From contig NZ_CP109487.1 in the NCBI RefSeq assembly GCF_036227605.1, forward strand, positions 6,261,501-6,325,500: a stretch of DNA of 64,000 bases, written 5' to 3'. Each line of letters opens with the position of its first letter. Positions within the stretch are counted from its first letter, which is position 1. The notes under the pieces are model-generated. The model was not told where the DNA came from and did no database searches. It worked only from the letters and a program-made list of their open reading frames with translations. This stretch comes from Streptomyces sp. NBC_01439. Lineage in GTDB: Bacteria > Actinomycetota > Actinomycetes > Streptomycetales > Streptomycetaceae. Below are positions 35,349-44,365 of the stretch, piece after piece. Both the position numbers and the translations under genes were made by a program.

Positions 35349-35362
35349 GCAAGGGGACAGAC

Positions 35363-36490
35363 GTGTCAGCGGCTAGGCAAGGTGTCGTGGACGCCCGCAG
35401 GATCGTGGTCAAGGTCGGCTCCTCCTCCCTGACCACCGCGGCCGGCGGACTCGACGCGGACCGGGTGGACGCGCTCGTCGACGTCCTCGCCAAGGCCCGC
35501 AGCGGAGGCGAGAAGGAGATCGTCCTCGTCTCCAGCGGAGCCATCGCCGCCGGACTCTCGCCGCTCGGCCTGCGCCGGCGGCCCAAGGACCTGGCCCGGC
35601 AGCAGGCCGCCGCGAGCGTCGGCCAGGGCCTGCTCGTCGCCCGCTACACCGCCTCCTTCGCCCGGTACGGCGTCCGCGTCGGCCAGGTGCTCCTCACCAC
35701 CGACGACACCAGCCGCCGGGCCCACTACCGCAACGCCTACCGCACCCTCGACCAGCTGCTCGCCATGGGCGCCCTCCCCGTGGTCAACGAGAACGACACC
35801 GTCGCCACGGACGAGATCCGCTTCGGCGACAACGACCGGCTGGCGGCCCTCGTCGCCCACCTCGTCCGTGCCGACCTCCTCGTCCTCCTCTCGGACGTGG
35901 ACGGCCTCTACGACGGCGACCCCTCCCAGCCCGGCACCACGCGCATCGAAGAGGTCCGCGGGCCCGAGGACATCGCGCACGTCTCCATCGGCAGCGCCGG
36001 CAAGGCCGGCGTGGGCACCGGAGGCATGGTCACCAAGGTCGAGGCGGCCCGGATCGCGGCCGCGGCCGGGATCCCCGTGGTGCTGACCTCCGCGAGCCAG
36101 GCCGCCGACGCGCTGGCCGGACGGGGGACCGGCACGCTGTTCCACGCCACCGGGCGCCGCTCGGCGGACCGGCTGCTCTGGCTCCAGCACGCGTCGACCC
36201 CGCAGGGGCACCTGGTCCTGGACGACGGCGCCGTCCGCGCGGTCACCAAGCGCGGGAGCTCGCTGCTGCCCGCCGGGATCGCGGCGGTCGAAGGCGACTT
36301 CGTCGCCGGGGACCCGGTGGAACTGCGCTCCGCGGACGGCCGCGCCGTGGCCCGGGGCCTGGTCAACTTCGACGCCAAGGAACTCCCGCAGCTCCTCGGC
36401 CGCTCCACTCGCGAGCTCGCGCGGGAACTCGGACCCGCGTACGAGCGGGAGGTCGTCCACCGGGACGATCTCGTCCTGCTGGAGGGCTGA
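35363..36490 (+). CDS. proB: glutamate 5-kinase
   Basis: 375 aa. First step of proline synthesis: ATP-dependent phosphorylation of glutamate to gamma-glutamyl phosphate. The amino-acid kinase domain has IVVKVGSSSLT at about residues 14-24, VLVSSGAIAAGL, VVNENDTVATDEIRFGDND and LLSDVDGLYDGDP; the C-terminal PUA domain is at about 285-365. GTG start with AAGGGG 7 nt upstream. proA lies 737 bp downstream, separated by one small gene and a repeat-bearing spacer, so proBA is not a tight operon here. Confidence 0.96.
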   Translation: MSAARQGVVDARRIVVKVGSSSLTTAAGGLDADRVDALVDVLAKARSGGEKEIVLVSSGAIAAGLSPLGLRRRPKDLARQQAAASVGQGLLVARYTASFARYGVRVGQVLLTTDDTSRRAHYRNAYRTLDQLLAMGALPVVNENDTVATDEIRFGDNDRLAALVAHLVRADLLVLLSDVDGLYDGDPSQPGTTRIEEVRGPEDIAHVSIGSAGKAGVGTGGMVTKVEAARIAAAAGIPVVLTSASQAADALAGRGTGTLFHATGRRSADRLLWLQHASTPQGHLVLDDGAVRAVTKRGSSLLPAGIAAVEGDFVAGDPVELRSADGRAVARGLVNFDAKELPQLLGRSTRELARELGPAYEREVVHRDDLVLLEG

Positions 36491-36578
36491 GGTTCGGTAA
36501 AAGCGGAGCGCGGCGGCCCGTGGACTGGTCAACTGTGAGGGGCGGGCGGACCCGCGCGGCGGAGACAGGAGGCGACTG

Positions 36579-36992
36579 GTGAGACGAGCGCTGACCAGCG
36601 TCGGCACGGGGGACGGTGACGGCGGCGGTGGCGGGGAGGAGCAGGATCACGCATCGCGCCTGTGGCACGTGACCCTGAGCGTCTCCGGCAAGCCGGCCCG
36701 GCTGTCCGAGGTCCGGCGCGGGCTGGAGCAACTGGCCCACGACCATCCCTTCCTGCTGACCAGCCGGTACGCCGAGGACCACGCGGAGATCCGGTACTGG
36801 GAAGAGGCCCGGGACCTCCACGACGCGGCGGCCGTCGCCCTGCGCCTGTGGGGCGAGCACCGCTCCTCGGCGCAGCTCCCGCCCTGGGAGATCGTCGGCC
36901 TGGAGGTCATCGACCGCGCCACCTACCACCAGCGCGTGGCGGAGGGCTACGGCCCGCCCCCGGCCCACCCGGTGGGCGTCCACCCGTACTAG
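36579..36992 (+). CDS. conserved hypothetical protein between proB and proA
   Basis: 137 aa. A Gly/Asp-rich N-terminus of about 20 residues is followed by a compact alpha/beta domain (LWHVTLSVSGKPARLSEVRRGLEQLAHDHPFLLTSRY, ALRLWGEHRSSAQLPPWEIVGLEVIDRATYHQR). No membrane segment and no catalytic motif recognised. GTG start with a very good AGGAGG site about 6 nt upstream. 88 bp after proB, so it may be co-transcribed with it. Function unknown. Confidence 0.8.
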   Translation: MRRALTSVGTGDGDGGGGGEEQDHASRLWHVTLSVSGKPARLSEVRRGLEQLAHDHPFLLTSRYAEDHAEIRYWEEARDLHDAAAVALRLWGEHRSSAQLPPWEIVGLEVIDRATYHQRVAEGYGPPPAHPVGVHPY

Positions 36993-37001
36993 CCCCGGCT
37001 C

Positions 37002-37090
37002 TTTCAGCCCCTCCGGCGTTTGAGGAGCTGGGTCCGGGGTGGAGCCCCGCGTACCTTTCAGTCCGTCCGGCGATTGAGGACCAGGTCCGG
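37002..37090 (+). repeat. two copies of a Streptomyces intergenic REP-like sequence
   Basis: The segments 37002-37037 and 37057-37090 share the pattern TTCAG-C-C--TCCGGCG-TTGAGGA---GGTCCGG. They lie in the 235-bp gap between the small gene and proA, which otherwise has only GC-rich inverted segments. Confidence 0.7.
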
Positions 37091-37214
37091 GCAGGGCCCG
37101 GGGAAACGGCGAAAGGGCGGGGCGGGGAGAGGGCCCCGCGCAGCGGCCCCGTAGACGGCCGGCGCCCGCCGTCTCGGGGGGTGGAACCCAGACGGCGGCG
37201 TACCGCCGGGGGAT

Positions 37215-37220
37215 TACCCT
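37215..37220 (+). promoter_or_regulatory. -10-like hexamer for leaderless proA
   Basis: TACCCT ends 7 nt before the proA ATG and no Shine-Dalgarno site is present. Confidence 0.4.
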
Positions 37221-37227
37221 GGGCGGC

Positions 37228-38511
37228 ATGACCTCGCTCGATGCCGCCACCGCCACCTCGCCCGTCCTCGCCACCGCGCAGCGGTCCCGCACCGCCGCCG
37301 CGGCGATCGCCCCACTCCCGCGGTCCGCCAAGGACACCGCCCTGCTGGCGATCGCGGACGCGCTGGAGGCCCGTACGGCCGAAATCATCGCCGCCAATGC
37401 CGTGGACACGGACAAGGCCCGCGCCGCCGGCACCAGCGAGACCGTCATCGACCGCCTCACCCTCACCCGGGAGCGGGTCGCCGCCATCGCCTCCGACGTC
37501 CGCGACGTCGCCGCCCTCCCCGACCCCGTCGGCGAGGTCGTCCGCGGCAACACCCTCCCCAACGGCATCGACCTCCGGCAGATCCGCGTCCCGCTCGGCG
37601 TCGTCGGCATCATCTACGAGGCCCGCCCCAACGTCACCGTCGACGCCGCCGCCCTCTGCCTCAAGTCCGGCAACGCGGTCCTGCTGCGCGGCAGTTCCTC
37701 CGCGTACTCTTCCAACACCGCCCTCGTCGCCATCCTGCGGGACGCGGTCGAGAGCGTCGGCCTGCCCGCCGACGCGATCCAGCTCGTCCCCGGCGAGTCC
37801 CGCGACTCCGTCCGCGAGCTGATGCGCGCCCGCGGCCTCGTCGACGTGCTCATCCCGCGCGGCGGCGCCTCCCTCATCAAGACCGTGGTCGAGGAATCCA
37901 CCGTCCCGGTCATCGAGACCGGTACCGGCAACTGCCACGTCTACGTCGATGCCCAGGCCGACCTGGACATGGCGGTGGACATCCTCATCAACTCCAAGGC
38001 CCAGCGGCCCTCCGTCTGCAACTCCGCCGAGACCCTCCTCGTCCACCGCGATATCGCCGACGCCTTCCTGCCGCGCGCCCTCGACGCGCTCGCCGACGCC
38101 GGCGTCACCGTGCACGGCGATGCCCGGGTCCTCGGCGCCGCCGAAGGCAGCAAGGTCACCGCCCTGCCCGCCACGGACGAGGACTGGGCGGCCGAGTACC
38201 TGTCCTACGACATCGCCGCGGCAGTCGTGGACTCCCTCGACGACGCCGTCACCCACATCCGCCGCTGGACCTCCGGTCACACCGAGGCGATCGTCACCAC
38301 CTCGCAGGCCGCCGCGCGCCGCTTCACCCAGCTGGTCGACTCGACCACGGTCGCCGTGAATGCATCCACTCGGTTCACGGACGGTGGCCAGTTCGGCTTC
38401 GGTGCGGAGATCGGCATTTCCACCCAGAAGCTGCACGCCAGGGGCCCGATGGGCCTTCCCGAGCTGACGTCCACCAAGTACATCGTCACCGGCGACGGTC
38501 ACGTTCGGTAG
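37228..38511 (+). CDS. proA: gamma-glutamyl phosphate reductase
   Basis: 427-aa aldehyde-dehydrogenase-fold enzyme that reduces gamma-glutamyl phosphate with NADPH to glutamate semialdehyde, second step of proline synthesis. The catalytic cysteine is Cys264 in [13 protein letters not shown]. Other conserved parts are [36 protein letters not shown] and [23 protein letters not shown]. Full length. It apparently has its own leaderless promoter. Confidence 0.96.
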   Translation: MTSLDAATATSPVLATAQRSRTAAAAIAPLPRSAKDTALLAIADALEARTAEIIAANAVDTDKARAAGTSETVIDRLTLTRERVAAIASDVRDVAALPDPVGEVVRGNTLPNGIDLRQIRVPLGVVGIIYEARPNVTVDAAALCLKSGNAVLLRGSSSAYSSNTALVAILRDAVESVGLPADAIQLVPGESRDSVRELMRARGLVDVLIPRGGASLIKTVVEESTVPVIETGTGNCHVYVDAQADLDMAVDILINSKAQRPSVCNSAETLLVHRDIADAFLPRALDALADAGVTVHGDARVLGAAEGSKVTALPATDEDWAAEYLSYDIAAAVVDSLDDAVTHIRRWTSGHTEAIVTTSQAAARRFTQLVDSTTVAVNASTRFTDGGQFGFGAEIGISTQKLHARGPMGLPELTSTKYIVTGDGHVR

Positions 38512-38576
38512 TGACACCTCCAGCACGGTGTGGCCGAAATTCGGCGCACACCCTGCCCAAGGCGGCTCCCCAGGTC

Positions 38577-38582
38577 TAGGCT
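38577..38582 (+). promoter_or_regulatory. -10-like hexamer before GTG 38589
   Basis: TAGGCT ends 6 nt before the start codon; another leaderless arrangement. Confidence 0.4.
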
Positions 38583-38588
38583 GTTGCC

Positions 38589-39140
38589 GTGCCGGACGAC
38601 GTGGGGGGCAAGCCGTTCCCGGACGACGGGGAGCCCGACGACGACCGCGGAGGCGCGGATTTCGACTTCGCCTCCGTGGTGTTCGACGAGGACTTCGTCC
38701 GGAACGCCGAGATCCAGGAACCGAGCGCCGCCGAGCGCCAACGGGCGGCCGACCGAGCGCGCGCGGAGGCCGAAGCCGCCCGTGCCGTGGCCGGCGGCTG
38801 GACGGTCGACGAGGACCACGACAGCTACGGATACGGCCACCCCGACGGGTACGACGACGACCACGGCTGGGATCACGACCGCGGCTACGGATACCCGGAC
38901 GGTCCGTACGGAGCCTACGGCGGCAGTCTGCGCCCCTACCGCGGCCGCGCACCCTGGCTGCGCCCCGTCGCGTGGGTGCTCGCCTTCCTGATGGGCCTCG
39001 GCATGGTCGCGCTCGCCTTCAGCGCCGTGTACCGCAGTGCCTCGGGCGAGGCGGACCCCGCTCCGGCTCCCGCCAGCACTCCCAGGGGTGAAGTCACCGG
39101 CGTCGGCGCGTTTACGTACCCCTCCGTTCGCCAACCCTGA
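38589..39140 (+). CDS. acidic single-pass membrane protein with SVVFDEDFVR motif (1)
   Basis: 183 aa. Residues 1-120 are acidic and Gly/Tyr/Asp-rich (cytoplasmic); they include SVVFDEDFVRNAEIQE at 29-44 and an Ala/Arg/Glu helix (ERQRAADRARAEAEAARA). One membrane helix, about 126-147 (PVAWVLAFLMGLGMVALAFSAVY), precedes a short outer Pro/Ala tail. No enzyme motif. The same N-terminal motif occurs in the next gene, so the two are probably paralogues or partners. Function unknown. Confidence 0.75.
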   Translation: MPDDVGGKPFPDDGEPDDDRGGADFDFASVVFDEDFVRNAEIQEPSAAERQRAADRARAEAEAARAVAGGWTVDEDHDSYGYGHPDGYDDDHGWDHDRGYGYPDGPYGAYGGSLRPYRGRAPWLRPVAWVLAFLMGLGMVALAFSAVYRSASGEADPAPAPASTPRGEVTGVGAFTYPSVRQP

Positions 39141-39208
39141 AGGTACGACCCCACTCGCATACGCCGGAGCTGGGGGCTTCTCTGAAGCGGGGACAGCGGG
39201 GAGAAGCG

Positions 39209-40405
39209 ATGGCCGTGCCAGGAGATCCACCCAACAGCACCCCCGAGGGCATGGGCGGGGGCGACGACGACTTCCGGCCGGACGAGTACCGGTCGGACGA
39301 GTACCGGTCGGTGGTGTTCGACGAGGACTTCGTCCGTGCCGCCCGGCTCCAGGAGTACTCCGCGCAGGAACGCATGGGCGAACACGCCCGTGCCGTGCGC
39401 AGCCGATCCATCTGGTCCGGTGGCGGCTCCACGTCCCGGACCAGCACCCCCGGCCGGGGTGCACGGCAGGGCATGTTGCTCGTGCTGCTCATCGCCACGG
39501 CCTTCGCCTTCGCCGTCTACATGGGGCTGCGCAACCCCTACGTACCTCCGTCCGGGGGACCCGCCCAGGCGCTCAGCAGCACCGTGGTCCCGCTCGCGCC
39601 GACCACCGACGTGCCCGGCGGGCGCCCCACCGAGCTGTACGCGAAGAGCCCCGCCGCCGACTACCGGGTCGGAGCGGCCGGCATCACGCTGCCCGCCGTG
39701 CGCCGCACGCACCACTTCACCGACGCCCAGGTCGTCGCCGCGCTGTCCATCGCCAAGGACTACCTGGTGCAGTCCTCGCTGGACCCCGACATCCTCGCCG
39801 GAGCGGCCTCCCGCCCGGTGCGCGTCCTGCTCGACCCCGACCAGCTGGCGCAGTTCGAACGCAGCATGACCTCGCCCTCCGGCGACGGCCGTCACGCGGC
39901 CACCGGCTGGCTGGTCCGCTTCGACCGGGACACCGCCGTCGTGGCCGACCCCCGGGTCCGGGTGAGCGGCACGCTCGCCTTCGAGGAGGTGGCCCCCGAC
40001 GTCCTGGAGGTCACCACCGACCACACCTTCGTCTACGCCGTACGGCCCGCCACCGGATCCCCGGCCGCGGCCGACGGCGCCTCGCTCTTCACCGTCCGGC
40101 GCGAGCTGCGGCTGCGCTTCGACCGCGAGGACCTGACGGCCCGCCGGCTGGAGCTGGCCTCGGCCTACGTGATGGCCGGGCCGCAGGACTGCTCCGCCGA
40201 CCCGGCCGGGGCCTTCCGTCCGCTCCTGGCCGGAGCCGGCCCGACCACGGTGGGCCCGGCCGCGAGCGACCCGTACGCCAGCGGCCGACCGCGGCGCACG
40301 GCCGGGCTGTGCGGTGTCCTGGCCTCGCCCGCGACCCCGGCCGTGAGCCCGCCCGCGACACCGCCCTCGCCCCCGCAGGCCGCTCCCGTCAGCCCTGCTC
40401 CGTAG
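39209..40405 (+). CDS. single-pass membrane protein with SVVFDEDFVR motif (2)
   Basis: 398 aa. The acidic N-terminus contains DEYRS twice (a perfect 15-bp DNA repeat, 39281-39310) and the motif SVVFDEDFVRAARLQE at 34-49. One membrane helix is at about 87-107 (GMLLVLLIATAFAFAVYMGL). A large outer domain (about 120-370) follows, with strands and helices but no motif I recognise, and a Pro/Ala/Ser tail. Two Cys (DCSAD, GLCGV) could pair. The 3' end overlaps the convergent M48 gene by 17 bp. Function unknown; the position upstream of nadD-pdtA suggests an envelope role (inference). Confidence 0.78.
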   Translation: MAVPGDPPNSTPEGMGGGDDDFRPDEYRSDEYRSVVFDEDFVRAARLQEYSAQERMGEHARAVRSRSIWSGGGSTSRTSTPGRGARQGMLLVLLIATAFAFAVYMGLRNPYVPPSGGPAQALSSTVVPLAPTTDVPGGRPTELYAKSPAADYRVGAAGITLPAVRRTHHFTDAQVVAALSIAKDYLVQSSLDPDILAGAASRPVRVLLDPDQLAQFERSMTSPSGDGRHAATGWLVRFDRDTAVVADPRVRVSGTLAFEEVAPDVLEVTTDHTFVYAVRPATGSPAAADGASLFTVRRELRLRFDREDLTARRLELASAYVMAGPQDCSADPAGAFRPLLAGAGPTTVGPAASDPYASGRPRRTAGLCGVLASPATPAVSPPATPPSPPQAAPVSPAP

Positions 40406-41477
40406 GTCCTGCCTTGTCCTGCGGAGCGGTGCCGGCTCCGGTTCCGGCACCGGCTCCGGCACCCGTGAACTTGTCGCGGAGCTTGCCACCCACGTCGGCC
40501 GCCCCGCCCGCGAGGTCACCGACGAACTTGAACAGCGGGTCCTTGCTGGTGCGCACCGCATCGGCGTAGTGCGCGGCGGACTGGCGGAAGGAGTCGGTCA
40601 CCGAGGCGTCCTTGTCCTCCTCCCGCCGCGGGTAGTGGCCGTCCATGATCCGCTGGTGGTCGCGGCTCTCCGCCCACTTCTTCAGCTCGGCCGCCCGCAC
40701 CGTGGTGAAGGGGTGCGTCCGGGGCAGCAGGTTGAGGATCTTCAGCACGGAGTCGCGCAGATCGCCGCTCGACTCGTACTCCTCGGCCTGGGCCAGGAAG
40801 GCGTCCACGTTCATCTCGTGGAGGTGATTGCCGCCCGCGATCTTCATCAGCCCCCGCATCGAGGCCTGCACATCTTGTCCCACCAGCAGCCCGGCCCGGT
40901 CGGCCGAGAGCTCCGACTTGCGGAACCACTCCCGCAGCGCGGTCACGATCGTCATGATCGCCACGTTTCCCAGCGGGATCCACGCGATCTTCAGCGCCAG
41001 GTTGGTCAGGAACAGCAGGATCGTGCGGTAGACGGCGTGCCCCGACAGGGCGTGGCCCACCTCGTGGCCCACCACCGCACGCATCTCCTCCTCGTCGAGC
41101 AGCTCGACGAGGCCCGTGGTCACCACGATGATCGGCTCGTCCAGTCCGATGCACATGGCGTTGGGGTTCGGGTCCTGCTGCACGTACATCTGCGGGACCT
41201 TCTCCAGGTCCAGGATGTAACAGGCGTCGCGCAGCATGGCGTACAGGTGCGGGAACTGCGTCTCGCCCACGCGGACCGACTCCGACAAGAACATCAGCCG
41301 CAGGCTCCGCTCCGGAAGCAGCCCGCTCAGCGCCTTGAACACCGTGTCGAAGCCGCTCAGCTTGCGCAGTGCCACCAGCGCGGAGCGGTCCGCCGGATGC
41401 TCGTACGCCCGTGACGAGATGCCGGGGAACCGCCTGCGATCCCGTGCCGGCACCTTCTCGAACCCTGTTTCCGTCAT
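40389..41477 (-). CDS. M48-family zinc metallopeptidase
   Basis: 362 aa. The zinc site is HEVGH at residues 138-142 with the downstream acidic ligand in KSELSADRAG (Glu189). A hydrophobic stretch at about 150-182 (TILLFLTNLALKIAWIPLGNVAIMTIV) follows the active site, as in HtpX-like membrane proteases, so the protein is probably bound to the membrane with a cytoplasmic active site. The C-terminus is polar and ends in a Gly/Ala/Thr repeat (GAGAGAGTGAGTAP). ATG at 41477. Substrates unknown; M48 proteases degrade misfolded membrane proteins. Confidence 0.9.
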   Translation of the reverse strand: MTETGFEKVPARDRRRFPGISSRAYEHPADRSALVALRKLSGFDTVFKALSGLLPERSLRLMFLSESVRVGETQFPHLYAMLRDACYILDLEKVPQMYVQQDPNPNAMCIGLDEPIIVVTTGLVELLDEEEMRAVVGHEVGHALSGHAVYRTILLFLTNLALKIAWIPLGNVAIMTIVTALREWFRKSELSADRAGLLVGQDVQASMRGLMKIAGGNHLHEMNVDAFLAQAEEYESSGDLRDSVLKILNLLPRTHPFTTVRAAELKKWAESRDHQRIMDGHYPRREEDKDASVTDSFRQSAAHYADAVRTSKDPLFKFVGDLAGGAADVGGKLRDKFTGAGAGAGTGAGTAPQDKAGPTEQG

Positions 41478-41617
41478 TGCGCCCTCCCCTGGATGGACCT
41501 GCTCGTCCCTGCGTCTATCCTCTCCAACGCCTGAGTCGGCGTGAGCGTGCCCCAGGCCCCCGCATACGATGTGAGCGAAGTCTCCGCCCGCTCCCCGACT
41601 CGATAGGTATCTGCCTG

Positions 41618-41785
41618 ATGAGCCTCTCCACCACCGCCCACAACCTGGTCGTCCTCGCCTCGGAGGGGGCCGAGCAGCACGGCGGCAACCACGACAGCCT
41701 GAACCCGTACCTGACCGGCGGCGGTGCCTTCGTCATCCTGATGCTGATGCTCTGGGTCACCACGCGCCTGAACCGCGACCGCTGA
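41618..41785 (+). CDS. small membrane protein, 55 aa
   Basis: [20 protein letters not shown] onward, with a His/Asn-rich middle and one membrane helix ([19 protein letters not shown]) ending in NRDR. TAGGTAT lies about 8 nt before the ATG, so translation is probably leaderless. This small gene sits before nadD. Function unknown. Confidence 0.7.
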   Translation: MSLSTTAHNLVVLASEGAEQHGGNHDSLNPYLTGGGAFVILMLMLWVTTRLNRDR

Positions 41786-41858
41786 ACCGGCTGATCAGGC
41801 TGATCCGGCCGAACCCGTCGAGAACGACGCGTCCCCCGGGCCAGTAGGCTCTGCGCTC

Positions 41859-42476
41859 ATGGGAGAGCAGGAGATGCCTACCGGTCCGGTCAAGCGCCGG
41901 CTCGGCGTGATGGGCGGGACATTCGACCCGATCCATCACGGACACCTGGTGGCCGCCAGCGAGGTGGCCGCCCTTTTCCACCTCGACGAGGTGATGTTCG
42001 TGCCGACCGGCGAGCCGTGGCAGAAGTCGCAGCGGGCCGTTTCGCCGGCCGAGGACCGCTACCTGATGACGGTCATCGCCACGGCCTCGAACCCCCAGTT
42101 CTCGGTGAGCCGCATCGACATCGACCGCGGCGGGCCGACGTACACCATCGACACCCTGCGGGACCTGAAGGTGCAGAACGACGACGCCGACCTGTTCTTC
42201 ATCACCGGTGCCGACGCGCTCGCGCAGATCCTGACCTGGCGCAACGCCGAAGAGCTCTTCTCGCTCTCCCACTTCATCGGAGTCACCCGGCCGGGCCACG
42301 TGCTCACCGACGACGGGCTCCCGAAGGGCGGCGTCTCCCTGGTGGAGGTGCCCGCGCTCGCGATCTCGTCCACCGACTGCCGCGCGAGGGTGGCCCAAGG
42401 GGATCCCGTCTGGTATTTGGTGCCGGACGGCGTCGTGCGCTACATCGATAAGCGTGAGCTGTACCGGGGAGCCTGA
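41859..42476 (+). CDS. nadD: nicotinate-nucleotide adenylyltransferase
   Basis: 205 aa. It joins nicotinate mononucleotide with ATP to form deamido-NAD in NAD synthesis. The nucleotidyltransferase signature [12 protein letters not shown] starts at residue 19 (His26 and His29) and the C-terminal [10 protein letters not shown] holds the ISSTxIR-like motif, here with Cys for the hydrophobic residue. TAGGCT (41845-41850) lies 8 nt before the ATG. nadD, the LCP gene and rsfS follow in the order conserved in actinomycetes; the gap to the next gene is 24 bp. Confidence 0.94.
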   Translation: MGEQEMPTGPVKRRLGVMGGTFDPIHHGHLVAASEVAALFHLDEVMFVPTGEPWQKSQRAVSPAEDRYLMTVIATASNPQFSVSRIDIDRGGPTYTIDTLRDLKVQNDDADLFFITGADALAQILTWRNAEELFSLSHFIGVTRPGHVLTDDGLPKGGVSLVEVPALAISSTDCRARVAQGDPVWYLVPDGVVRYIDKRELYRGA

Positions 42477-42500
42477 GCTTCCGGAGAGAGGGGCCCCGCG

Positions 42501-44246
42501 GTGAACGACCGACAGGATCCGTACGACCCGCATGCCGCCCAGGAGCAGCAGTTCGTCGGCTACGACGCGTACGGGCGGCCGGTGTACGGCCAGGTGCCCG
42601 CGCAGCCCGCCCAACCCGCTCCGGCCGTCCCGCAGCAGTACGGGCAGCAGTACGAGCAGCAGCAGTACGGCTACGACTACCAGGGCTACGGCCAGCAGCA
42701 GCCGCAACAGCAGTACTACTCGCAGCAGCCGGCCGCCCAGGAGTACGGGCAGCAGGAGTACACCCAGGCGCCCGCCTACGGGTACGACACGCAGCAGACC
42801 CAGCAGTGGATCCCGCAACAGACCGCCCCGGAGCCCCCGGCCCCCGCCGAGCGGCCGGCCGCCCAGGTCCCCGAGCCGCGCCGGCCGGACGCCGAAGACG
42901 GCGGAGCGCGGGGCGACGAGCAGGACCGCGACCACGACGGCGAGCACGACGGCGAGCACGACGGCGAGCCCCGGGCGGACCGGGACTACCGCACCGAGAT
43001 GTTCGCCTTCATCGACCAGCCGGACGAGGACTCCGAGGACGTCATCGACTGGCTCAAGTTCACCGAGAGCCGCACCGAACGCCGCGAGGAGGCCCGCCGC
43101 CGCGGCCGCAACCGGGTGGTGGCGCTGATCGTCGTCCTCGCCCTGTTCGTCGTCGGCGGACTCGGCTACCTCTGGTACGCGGGCAAGCTGCCCTTCCTCG
43201 ACGGCCCCGGCGAGAAGAAGACCGGCGCGAGCGCCGACGCCGGCCCGCAGAAGCGGGACATCATCGTCGTCCACCTGCACAACACCAAGAAGGGCGGCAC
43301 CTCCTCGGCGCTGCTCGTCGACAACGTCACCACCAAGCAGGGCGCCACCGTCCTGCTCCCGAACAACCTTTCCGTCACCGGCCAGGACGGGACGGCGACG
43401 GGGCTCGGCAAGTCGGTCGAGGAAGGCGGTCTCGGCACCCGCGAGGCCCTCGACTCCGTGCTGGGCACCCGCATCGGCGGCACCTGGCGCCTGGACACCC
43501 CCTTCCTGGAGAGCCTGGTCGAGCTGATCGGCGGCATCGAGGTCGACACCGACACCGCGGTCCCGGCCGACGACGCGGCCAAGACCCCGGCCGTGGCCCA
43601 GGGCCAGAAGCAGAGCCTCAGCGGCCGGATGGCCGTCGCGTACGCCACGTTCCGCGGGCAGGGCGAACCGGAGGCCAAGCAGCTGGAACGCGTGGGCAAG
43701 GTGCTCCAGGCGGTGCTGCGCAAGGTTCCGAGCGACCCGAAGGCGGCGGCGGTGACCGTCGAGAGCGTCGGTCAGATCCTCGACCCGGCCCTGAACGCGC
43801 AGACCCTCGGGGGCCTGCTGTCCCGGCTCGGCGCGCACGCCAAGGTGGGCGCGTACCGCACGGACGTCCTCGCGGTGAAGGCGGACGGAACGCTCACGGA
43901 CGACGCGAACAAGTCGGTCGTCAAGGAGGTGCTGGGCGGCTCCGGCGCCGCCGCTCAGCCGGGTGCGGCCCCGCGCGTCGGCCTCAAGGACGCCACCGGC
44001 GACGAGAAGACGCAGGTCGCGGCGAAGGCGGCGCTGGTGAACGGCGGCTACGCCTTCGTCGACGGCGGCAAGGCCGACAAGACGGCGGCCACCTCGCAGA
44101 TCACCTACCAGGATGATGCGCAGCGGGACCGCGCGATCGAGGTCGCCAAGACGCTGGGACTGCCCGAGACGGCCGTGAAGAAGGCCGAGAACGCGGTGAA
44201 CGCGGAGGTCGTGGTGATCCTGGGCAAGGACTACAAGGCGTCCTGA
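42501..44246 (+). CDS. pdtA: LytR-CpsA-Psr family protein with LytR_C domain (PdtA type)
   Basis: 581 aa. Residues 1-200 are a Gln/Tyr/Pro-rich, then acidic cytoplasmic tail (YEQQQYGYDYQGYGQQQ; GEHD repeats at about 147-156). One membrane helix is at 206-227. Outside lies an LCP domain (about 250-410) and a LytR_C domain (about 475-578). LCP enzymes transfer wall polymers from undecaprenyl carriers to peptidoglycan. The position between nadD and rsfS is that of S. coelicolor PdtA, reported to act in sporulation with the Mre proteins. Odd: the usual SIPRD-type Arg loop reads LLPNNL (286-290) and the second Arg cluster is reduced to EPEAKQLERVGKV. GTG start, GAGAGGGG upstream. Confidence 0.85.
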   Translation: MNDRQDPYDPHAAQEQQFVGYDAYGRPVYGQVPAQPAQPAPAVPQQYGQQYEQQQYGYDYQGYGQQQPQQQYYSQQPAAQEYGQQEYTQAPAYGYDTQQTQQWIPQQTAPEPPAPAERPAAQVPEPRRPDAEDGGARGDEQDRDHDGEHDGEHDGEPRADRDYRTEMFAFIDQPDEDSEDVIDWLKFTESRTERREEARRRGRNRVVALIVVLALFVVGGLGYLWYAGKLPFLDGPGEKKTGASADAGPQKRDIIVVHLHNTKKGGTSSALLVDNVTTKQGATVLLPNNLSVTGQDGTATGLGKSVEEGGLGTREALDSVLGTRIGGTWRLDTPFLESLVELIGGIEVDTDTAVPADDAAKTPAVAQGQKQSLSGRMAVAYATFRGQGEPEAKQLERVGKVLQAVLRKVPSDPKAAAVTVESVGQILDPALNAQTLGGLLSRLGAHAKVGAYRTDVLAVKADGTLTDDANKSVVKEVLGGSGAAAQPGAAPRVGLKDATGDEKTQVAAKAALVNGGYAFVDGGKADKTAATSQITYQDDAQRDRAIEVAKTLGLPETAVKKAENAVNAEVVVILGKDYKAS

Positions 44247-44278
44247 CCGGGCTCCGGAGCGGCCCCGACGGAGGCTTT

Positions 44279-44306
44279 CGCCCGCGCGCGACGCTGCGCG
44301 CGGGCG
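44279..44306 (+). terminator. hairpin between the LCP gene and rsfS
   Basis: An 11-bp perfect GC stem (44279-44289 with 44296-44306) with a 6-nt loop, 32 bp after the LCP stop. A -10-like TAAGGAT at 44332-44338 follows and may start the rsfS transcript. Confidence 0.65.
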
Positions 44307-44365
44307 GTGTCGGCGGTACATGAGACCCTTGTAAGGATCTGCCCGCCAACCCGAAAGCATGGCCA

